DNA of 6,336 nt from Candidatus Nealsoniibacteriota bacterium. Lineage in GTDB: Bacteria; Patescibacteriota; Minisyncoccia; Minisyncoccales; GWA2-38-27. Below, piece after piece: positions 1 through 4,851 of this stretch. Numbering within the stretch: position 1 is the stretch's first letter; the number at the start of each line of letters is the position of its first letter. Below the pieces are notes generated by a model. That model made no database searches, was not told where the DNA came from, and was given only the letters and a program-made list of their open reading frames with translations. The position numbers and the translations under genes are program-made. The stretch lies in the NCBI GenBank assembly GCA_016867195.1, contig VGKE01000019.1, positions 1-6,336 of the forward strand, given 5' to 3'.

Positions 1-77
1 TGCGAGGAGTGAAGCGACGAAGCAATCTCGTTATCTATATGTTTATGTTGGGATTGCTTCGCTGCGGCTCGCAATGA
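1..77. repeat. Inverted pair of a GC-rich intergenic repeat
   Basis: The first arm (1-29) contains GCGAGG..GAAGCGACGAAGCAATC. The second arm (about 51-74) contains GATTGCTTCG..GGCTCGC, its imperfect reverse complement, five bases shorter. About 21 AT-rich bases separate them, so the pair could fold into a long hairpin. The motif resembles short repeats scattered between genes in many CPR genomes, but that is from memory. The window starts inside or at the edge of the repeat, so its left boundary is unknown. It lies just outside the transposase remnant and could be its old flank or an insertion target. Confidence 0.6.
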
Positions 78-116
78 CGTAGTGACTGTAAACAACGCTA
101 TTATTTCCTACACATT

Positions 117-883
117 ATGAAATCGCTTGCAGAAAAAAAATTCAGAATACGGGACGATTCTCTGAACGCCTGGGGCAAGGAAAAGATCGCCTGGGTAATG
201 AAGAGAGATTATGGAATAAAGGTAAACCACAACACTGTTAACAAATATCTGCATAAACACAAAAAAATAAACCCGAGAATATCTTTAAAAAATCAAAAAG
301 CATTTCAAGAGAAAAAATACAGAGAAGCGGAGAATATTCTTTTAAAAGTCAAATTTCGTCCGCCTTCAAAACTCAAGGATTACGCGCCCGGAGCATTAGT
401 GGAAAAAGACATGAAATACCTCGCAAAACCAAAGCAAAAGCACCCAGGAAAACACAAAGACAATTATTGGTACCAATTCACAGAAACGGATTCATTCACA
501 AGAATTAGAACAATGGAAATCTCAATGGAATTCTATCTTAAAAAGAATCTTTTCAATGATTTTGAACAACAGAAAGAGACAGTTTAAAAATGGGAAAAAC
601 TTTACAACTTCAAATGCCCTCACCAGGCGCTGGGATATCTAACACCGATGGAATTCTATGCTTTATGGAAAAAAATCCTGAAAAATCCTATGTTATTGTT
701 GAAAAATGGCAGGCATACTTGAAAAAGCAGAGGCTACGGTTAGCAACAGCAAGACGAATCAAGAAAAAAGAACAGATCAATACTTTAATGAAGTTTATCG
801 ACACAAAGTTAAAAGGCAAAAAACAGGAGGTCAAAGAAGCAAAATTGCAATTAATAGACTGTAAATTATGTTCCGTAGCTTGA
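117..883 (+). pseudogene. Decayed IS481-like / rve-domain transposase
   Basis: This is a broken DDE transposase. The first part (117-587) has a helix-turn-helix-like stretch (GKEKIAWVMKRDYGIKVNHN) and the start of a retroviral-integrase-type core: Asp in VEKDMKYL and the next strand YQFTETDSFTRIR. The reading then jumps to sequence that in this family lies near the C-terminus (MEFYLKKNLFNDFEQQKETV). The segment carrying the second catalytic Asp (TDNG-type motif) and Glu is therefore missing, and an internal deletion of the catalytic core is inferred. The same frame meets TAA at 585-587 but continues as WEKLYNFKCPHQALGYLTP, the typical family tail. At 669-675 a run of seven A shifts the tail into the -1 frame (NPEKSYVIVEKWQAYLKKQ), which runs to 883. 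The N-terminal helix-turn-helix expected upstream is also short or absent. No full-length product is possible. The family assignment is by motif recall. Confidence 0.8.
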
Positions 884-912
884 ACAAAAAAAATCTTAAA
901 CACTGAAATTCA

Positions 913-937
913 GCAGGCGGAGCGAAACTCCGCCTGC
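913..937. repeat. Perfect 10-bp GC hairpin
   Basis: GCAGGCGGAG (913-922) pairs perfectly with CTCCGCCTGC (928-937) around a CGAAA loop. No T-run follows on the plus strand, so it is not a classical intrinsic terminator, though it could stop or stabilise RNA from the left. A smaller hairpin follows at 946-960 (TCCGTC / GGCGGA with a TTC loop). The GCAGGCGG core recurs in the large palindrome at 6275-6298. Confidence 0.7.
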
Positions 938-972
938 CCCCAAAATCCGTCTTCGGCGGACAAACTCAAATC

Positions 973-1003
973 GTTCGCTTCTTTTCAAAAAGTCCCTTTT
1001 AAA
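973..1003 (-). repeat. Left copy of a ~30-base box flanking the hydrogenase cassette
   Basis: Read on the minus strand, this box has the 19-base core TTTTTGAAAAGAAGCGAAC, preceded by a TTAAAA-GGGAC segment. The same core is at 4669-4687 on the plus strand, and across about 30 aligned columns the two copies differ by one substitution and one indel. In both copies a hairpin with a GAA loop (read in the box orientation) lies outside the box: 946-960 here and 4688-4702 on the right. The two copies are inverted and bracket hypC, the hydrogenase, the permease and the DUF6390-like gene. Confidence 0.75.
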
Positions 1004-1012
1004 ATAATCTCC

Positions 1013-1041
1013 TTTACCGTTTCCCTATTTTTTGATATGAT
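1013..1041 (+). promoter_or_regulatory. Predicted sigma-70 promoter of hypC
   Basis: TTTACC (1013-1018) as -35 and TATGAT (1036-1041) as -10 are separated by exactly 17 bases. The expected transcription start is near 1048, leaving a very short AT-rich leader of roughly 18 bases before the ATG at 1066. No clear Shine-Dalgarno is visible in that leader. Confidence 0.5.
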
Positions 1042-1065
1042 TTAAAAATAAAGTAATATTTATCT

Positions 1066-1302
1066 ATGTGTATTAGTGTTCCGGGTAAAGTCATTTTAAT
1101 AAAAGGAAAGAATGTCAAAATAAAACAAGGTGGGCACTTTCATTGGACAGACATTTCTTCTCTCGGGGCTGAAATTAAAAAAGGAGATTATTTGATTACT
1201 TATCAAAAGGCGGCAATCAATAAAATTTCTCAAAAAGAGGCCGTGGAAATTTTAAGACTAATGGACAGCGCAAGTAATGCAGGGATCAAAAGCTCTAATT
1301 AA
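1066..1302 (+). CDS. HypC/HupF-type hydrogenase maturation chaperone
   Basis: The 78-residue product begins MCISVPGKV, the HypC signature: the initiator Met is removed and Cys2 helps carry the Fe(CN)2CO unit to the hydrogenase large subunit. The length is normal for the family, and the beta-rich body with a GDYLITYQKAAINKIS segment aligns with the family's GDYVLVHxGFAI region. There the usual His is Tyr46 (codon 1201-1203) and the following Gly is Lys48, an unusual change at a conserved position. The ATG at 1066 is fixed by the need for Cys2; no strong ribosome-binding site is seen upstream. Its last 45 bases overlap, antisense, the 3' end of the hydrogenase gene, which it presumably serves. 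No hypA, B, D, E or F is in the window. Function follows established family knowledge; pairing with this hydrogenase is inferred from position. Confidence 0.88.
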   Translation: MCISVPGKVILIKGKNVKIKQGGHFHWTDISSLGAEIKKGDYLITYQKAAINKISQKEAVEILRLMDSASNAGIKSSN

Positions 1303-2952
1303 TTGCTCAATTCGTCCTTTTATTTTCGGCACTGACATTCTCTCGTTTTTTCTAATCAATTCTTGAACTTCTTTTTCTAGAGAAGCTAAGTTTATTTGGG
1401 TCGGAGGAATGATATTATAATCAATTATTTTTCCCTGAGAATCAATTTTTGCTTGATGGAACAAAATACCTCGCGGAGCTTCCAGGCAGGCACTGCCGGA
1501 AAACGTTTTTGACGGAAGTTTTACTTTTTCGATTCCCTTTGATTTTTCCAAATTTTTCTTTGATATTTCTTCAATTAAATTTATTGTTTCCTCAAGGAAA
1601 TGTAAAATCTCAATTGTTTGAGCTAAATTATTATTGAAGGGATTATTAAGCTCGGGTTGAAATTTTTGGAACTCTTTTTGAGCCGCCGGGTTAAGAGCTT
1701 TAGAGAAGCGGCTGAGTCGGGCTAGTGCCCCGACTTTTATTACTTCTTTTTCCAAAACTCCCAGCTTTGCGGTAGAACCCTTTTTTATTATCTCTTTAAC
1801 TGGTTGAGGGAAATTGCCGGGATAAAAAGGGTAGCGGCTTTGGTCGGGGCTGATAGTTTCAAACCGGATTTTAGTTTCTAATTCCGGAACGAAAAGAGCC
1901 GCGAAAAGTTTTATTAAATCTTGAGCCTCATCAATAACCTCAAAAATTGAATTTTTAATCGCTAAAAGTTCGTCTATCTTTGGAGGATTTTTAAATCCCC
2001 CCAACATCGTATTGGAAGGAAAAACAGAAGATCCGCCAATAACTTCTAAAATTTTATCAGACACTCTTTTTAAATTTAGCATTAAATGAAATTCGGCCGG
2101 GTATTTTTTAGAAAGTTCAATCGAACTTGCAACCTTAGCGTAATCTGGCAGGACTAAAAAGAAAAGATGCAAAAGATGACTTTTGATAATTTGCCCGGCT
2201 AAAAGAATTTTTCTTAAAATTACCGCCTCTTTAGGGACTTCAATTTTTAAAGCATTTTCTAAGACTAGTAGAGAACAAAGATTATGAGCTACCGGGCAAA
2301 TTCCACAAATGCGAGAGGTAATAAAAGGAGCAAGGGCAAAATGCTTATTCAAGAGTAAACCTTCAACCAATCTTTCACTTTCTTCAACCTTAAATTCGGC
2401 CTTTTTCTCTTTAAAATTTATTTTTAATACTCCATGCCCTTCAATTCCCTCTATAAAATCAGGCGGATAAACTTTCTTTATTTTTGAAACAATTTTTTCT
2501 TTTTTGAGTTTTTCTAAACTTTTTTTGAAAAACTCAATAGTTGGAGGGCAACCAGGAATTTTTTCATCCACCCTAATAAATTTTTCTATCGGGGCTAAAA
2601 ATTTTGCCTTCAATTTATAATTTTTATCATAAATTTTGGGAGCAAGTTTCTTTCTCTGTTTCGGAGTTAATTGAGCAAAGATATTTCCAGAGATAGCACA
2701 AGCGCCTAAAGCAATAACGATTTTTGAGGTTTCTCTAATATCTTTAAGTAAGCTAATCTGTTCTTTGGTGGTAACCGCACCTTCAATAAAAGCAATATCG
2801 AAATCGGCTTTCTTATTTTCTGAAAGTAATCGCCAATTAGTTATTTCAAAATCTTGGAAGAAATCAAAAAGAAGTTCATCTAAAGAAAGGAGATGAAATT
2901 CGCACCCTTCACAACCAGTAAGGTCAAAAATCGCAATTTTTGTCTTTGCCAT
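1258..2952 (-). CDS. Fused small-large subunit [NiFe] hydrogenase
   Basis: The 564-residue protein joins two normally separate hydrogenase subunits. Residues 1-155 form a short HoxY-like small-subunit domain with four cysteines placed for one proximal 4Fe-4S cluster: C14 and C17 (LTGCEGC), C85 (LGACA) and C135 (PGCPP). After a linker of about 15-20 residues the large subunit starts with EGIEGHG (168-174). It carries the L1 motif RICGICPVAH (214-223; C216, C219), the EAPRG motif (491-495, with the active-site Arg494) and the L2 motif DPCITCAVH (556-564; C558, C561). These residues bind the Ni-Fe centre that interconverts H2 with protons and electrons. The protein stops right at His564, so there is no C-terminal peptide to cleave. 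No signal peptide or membrane helix is visible, so it is probably cytosolic and nearest to group 3-type enzymes; the subgroup is not certain. The ATG at 2952 lies about 15 bases below a good -10 box. No electron-transfer partner gene is visible. Confidence 0.93.
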   Translation of the reverse strand: MAKTKIAIFDLTGCEGCEFHLLSLDELLFDFFQDFEITNWRLLSENKKADFDIAFIEGAVTTKEQISLLKDIRETSKIVIALGACAISGNIFAQLTPKQRKKLAPKIYDKNYKLKAKFLAPIEKFIRVDEKIPGCPPTIEFFKKSLEKLKKEKIVSKIKKVYPPDFIEGIEGHGVLKINFKEKKAEFKVEESERLVEGLLLNKHFALAPFITSRICGICPVAHNLCSLLVLENALKIEVPKEAVILRKILLAGQIIKSHLLHLFFLVLPDYAKVASSIELSKKYPAEFHLMLNLKRVSDKILEVIGGSSVFPSNTMLGGFKNPPKIDELLAIKNSIFEVIDEAQDLIKLFAALFVPELETKIRFETISPDQSRYPFYPGNFPQPVKEIIKKGSTAKLGVLEKEVIKVGALARLSRFSKALNPAAQKEFQKFQPELNNPFNNNLAQTIEILHFLEETINLIEEISKKNLEKSKGIEKVKLPSKTFSGSACLEAPRGILFHQAKIDSQGKIIDYNIIPPTQINLASLEKEVQELIRKNERMSVPKIKGRIEQLIRAFDPCITCAVH

Positions 2953-2966
2953 ATTTTTTATATTTT

Positions 2967-2995
2967 ATTTTATCACTTCTGGAGATATTTTCCAA
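2967..2995 (-). promoter_or_regulatory. Predicted promoter of the fused hydrogenase
   Basis: On the minus strand, TTGGAA (2995-2990) as -35 and TAAAAT (2972-2967) as -10 are 17 bases apart. A TG one base upstream of the -10 box makes it an extended -10. The start would fall only a few bases before the ATG at 2952, implying a very short or absent leader. Its -35 box lies within the promoter of the divergent permease gene. Confidence 0.55.
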
Positions 2996-3007
2996 TTTTG
3001 CTATAAT
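2980..3007 (+). promoter_or_regulatory. Predicted extended -10 promoter of the permease/DUF6390 operon
   Basis: A consensus TATAAT (3002-3007) is preceded by TG and one base (2999-3001), an extended -10. A weak -35, TGGAGA, sits at 2980-2985 with a 16-base spacer. The leader to the ATG at 3047 is about 33 bases, AT-rich and without a clear Shine-Dalgarno. This promoter interlocks with the hydrogenase promoter on the other strand. Confidence 0.6.
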
Positions 3008-3046
3008 TAAAAAAGAAATAAGATTTAATCAAAATTAAATAAATCT

Positions 3047-3958
3047 ATGAGAAAGGGCTATTTTTTAGTTTTTTTAACTGCTTTCATCTCTGGCTTTGCA
3101 ATTTTTATTAATAAATTTGGGGTAAGCGTAGTTAATCCCAATATTTATACATTTTTAAGAGTTTTAACCGTTGCGATTTTTCTAACCGGCTTACTTTTGT
3201 TTTTAAAAGACTGGCGGAAATTAAAGAATCTAACGAAGAAACAATGGCTTTTATTGATTACGATTGGCTTAATTGGCGGAAGCATTCCCTTCCTGCTTTT
3301 CTTTAAAGGACTTTCTTTAACCAATGCCGCCCAAGGTTCATTTATTCATAAAACAATGTTCATCTGGGTAGCTTTTTTAGCAGCCTTATTTTTGAAAGAA
3401 AAAATTGATAAAAAATTTTTGGCGGGTGGATTACTTTTATTTTTAGGCAGTCTAATTTTGTTAAAAAAATTACCTTATTCTTTAAATCAAGGGGATTTAT
3501 TAATTTTTTTGGCCACCTTGCTTTGGGCTACAGAAAATACAATTTCAAAATATGTTTTAAGAGATTTAGAGGGAAGAATTGTCGCCTGGGCAAGGATGTT
3601 CTTTGGCGCTATATTTATTTTAATATTCTTGTTAGCAACCAATCAACTTTCATTAATTTCCGGCATTACATTAAAACAGATTAATTGGGTTTTAGCAACA
3701 GCAGTTGTTCTGTTTGGTTATGTAATGACCTGGTATAGCGGTTTGAAATTTATCCCGGTTTCTCAGGCAACTGTGATTTTGCTCTTTGGCTCCCCCATAA
3801 CCACCCTGTTTTCTTTAATTATGGTAGGAAAAATCAATCCTCAAGAAATTTTTTCGGGGATTTTAATTATCTTTGGAATAATTTTTGTTATTGGTTTTAA
3901 GGAAACTTGGCAGATGATTAAAGAAATTAAGAAACACTTATGCGAGGAATTAGAATAG
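3047..3958 (+). CDS. EamA/DMT-family membrane transporter
   Basis: The 303-residue, very hydrophobic protein shows about ten membrane helices (roughly residues 5-25, 33-53, 66-86, 96-116, 124-140, 150-168, 177-197, 212-230, 236-260, 267-285), arranged as two five-helix halves. This is the EamA layout of the drug/metabolite transporter superfamily, and the length is typical. FLKEKIDKKFLAGGLLLFLG at the end of the first repeat matches the family's usual acidic/basic break before a glycine-rich helix. The substrate cannot be read from sequence; relatives export amino acids, sugars or other metabolites. It is transcribed away from the hydrogenase from an interlocked promoter region, and its last 19 bases overlap the start of the DUF6390-like gene, indicating translational coupling. 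A link to hydrogenase function (metal or metabolite transport) is only inferred from this position. Confidence 0.9.
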   Translation: MRKGYFLVFLTAFISGFAIFINKFGVSVVNPNIYTFLRVLTVAIFLTGLLLFLKDWRKLKNLTKKQWLLLITIGLIGGSIPFLLFFKGLSLTNAAQGSFIHKTMFIWVAFLAALFLKEKIDKKFLAGGLLLFLGSLILLKKLPYSLNQGDLLIFLATLLWATENTISKYVLRDLEGRIVAWARMFFGAIFILIFLLATNQLSLISGITLKQINWVLATAVVLFGYVMTWYSGLKFIPVSQATVILLFGSPITTLFSLIMVGKINPQEIFSGILIIFGIIFVIGFKETWQMIKEIKKHLCEELE

Positions 3959-4662
3959 CCGCCCTTTATGGATTTTATCCCCACAGACTTGGTTTTTGCG
4001 GACTACAACAAAATTCAGCGAAGAAAACTCTTTTGAATTATCTCTCCGGGGAAAAAATCTCAGAGCAAAAAATCAGAAAAATTTTAGAAACTTTTAAGGG
4101 GTCTTTTTCTTACTATAAATTAATTGCCAAAAGTAATGGGATTGAAGATCCCTTTGAGAAAAAAGTAGTTAAGGCCTATTGGATTGGAAACCAACTTTTA
4201 GAAAAAGTTTCTATTAATTCTTTAAAAAGGATGATTATTAAAGAGTTCGCTGGTCCCGGTCTTTTTCCAAGAGAAATAACAGAGAAAAAAGCAAGCGAAA
4301 TCCCTTTAACTTCAAAACCTCATCACAGCTTCCATGTTTTGGTCATAGGTTCTGTTAGCGGCCGCATAGTGCTTGAAGATAAACTGTTAGACATTTGTCG
4401 GATTGGTTGGGGTAAAGTAATCAAAAAATCAAAAACAAAAATTTTAATAAAGTATCAACCCTTAGTTAAAAAATCTAACAAATTTAGATTAGGAAAATCA
4501 ATTCATAAAGTTGTATTTTGGGATAAAAAATTTATACCAGAAGTTAAGATAGGTGATAAAATAGCAACTCATTGGAATTACATCGTGCAAGTTCTCAGTA
4601 CAAAAGATTTGGTTAATCTTAAAAAATATACTCAAATTACAATAGATTCTTTAGGTAGTTAA
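3940..4662 (+). CDS. DUF6390-like hydrogenase-associated protein
   Basis: The product is a 240-residue soluble protein of unknown biochemical role. Several short motifs match what I recall of DUF6390: YPHRLGFCG at residues 13-21, PHHSFHV at 127-133, LLDICRIGWGKV at 149-160 and ATHWNYI at 209-215. From memory, members of that family lie next to [NiFe]-hydrogenase genes in other bacteria, which fits this location; I cannot confirm this by search. Candidate metal ligands are H15, C20, H128, H129, H132, C153 and H211, most of them inside these motifs. The ATG at 3940 overlaps the permease end by 19 bases and places the YPHRLGFCG motif at the N-terminus, supporting this start. No signal peptide or helix bundle in a membrane is seen. 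A role in hydrogenase assembly or as a partner subunit is plausible but unproven. Confidence 0.75.
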   Translation: MRGIRIAALYGFYPHRLGFCGLQQNSAKKTLLNYLSGEKISEQKIRKILETFKGSFSYYKLIAKSNGIEDPFEKKVVKAYWIGNQLLEKVSINSLKRMIIKEFAGPGLFPREITEKKASEIPLTSKPHHSFHVLVIGSVSGRIVLEDKLLDICRIGWGKVIKKSKTKILIKYQPLVKKSNKFRLGKSIHKVVFWDKKFIPEVKIGDKIATHWNYIVQVLSTKDLVNLKKYTQITIDSLGS

Positions 4663-4687
4663 AAAGGATTTTTGAAAAGAAGCGAAC
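4658..4687 (+). repeat. Right copy of the ~30-base box flanking the cassette
   Basis: This copy is the plus-strand counterpart of 973-1003, sharing the 19-base core TTTTTGAAAAGAAGCGAAC at 4669-4687. The stop codon of the DUF6390-like gene (4660-4662) lies inside the box. On its outer side it is followed directly by the GAA-loop hairpin at 4688-4702, whereas the left copy has a 12-base spacer there. Confidence 0.75.
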
Positions 4688-4702
4688 CCGCCCGAAGGGC
4701 GG
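4688..4702. repeat. GC hairpin with GAA loop
   Basis: CCGCCC (4688-4693) pairs with GGGCGG (4697-4702) around GAA. It abuts the right flanking box and parallels the TCCGTC/GGCGGA hairpin outside the left box, so it may be part of the same repeat unit. No T-run follows it. Confidence 0.6.
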
Positions 4703-4716
4703 ACGAGCGAAAAACG

Positions 4717-4760
4717 ACAGAAAATTTTTCAATAAAAACAACTAAAAAATTTTCTGTTTT
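4717..4760 (+). terminator. Probable terminator of the permease/DUF6390 operon
   Basis: ACAGAAAATTTTT (4717-4729) is a perfect 13-base inverted match to AAAAATTTTCTGT (4745-4757), with a 15-base loop and TTTT at the 3' edge (4757-4760). It lies 55 bases after the DUF6390-like stop codon. The stem is AT-rich, so it is weaker than a classical terminator. Confidence 0.5.
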
Positions 4761-4787
4761 GATGGTAAATTCCGTAAGTACTTTTAG

Positions 4788-4829
4788 AAAAAGAAAAAGG
4801 AGTCAGCAGAGATTTCTCTCTTAGACTCC
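4788..4829 (-). terminator. Intrinsic terminator of the GC-rich orphan gene
   Basis: Read on the minus strand, GGAGTC (4829-4824) pairs with GACTCC (4804-4799). An inner AGAGA/TCTCT stem (4819-4808) sits inside it, and TTTTTCTTTTTC follows directly. It begins 22 bases after the stop codon of the minus-strand gene. This is a good rho-independent terminator, back to back with the plus-strand one. Confidence 0.7.
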
Positions 4830-4851
4830 CGATGGTACTACTGAACTTCCG

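Noticed and set aside
525..659. Exact 12-base repeat ATGGAATTCTAT at 525-536 and 648-659
   Set aside because: Both encode MEFY at two separate places in the transposase tail; without more similarity around them, chance is a sufficient explanation.
590..883. Independent 97-residue gene after the transposase fragment
   Set aside because: Its second half is the transposase tail in the -1 frame and its first part is an out-of-frame reading of the PHQALGYLTP segment, so it is part of the pseudogene.
688..903. Small minus-strand frame over the transposase tail
   Set aside because: It is the complement of readable transposase sequence, with a Phe/Cys/Ile-rich low-information product and no start signals.
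1449..1637. 62-residue plus-strand frame inside the hydrogenase gene
   Set aside because: It lies fully opposite conserved large-subunit coding sequence and has no expression signals.
1258..2952. Complex I-like NuoB-NuoD fusion rather than a hydrogenase
   Set aside because: Complex I homologues lack the paired cysteines of L1 and L2; here RICGICPVAH and DPCITCAVH are both complete.
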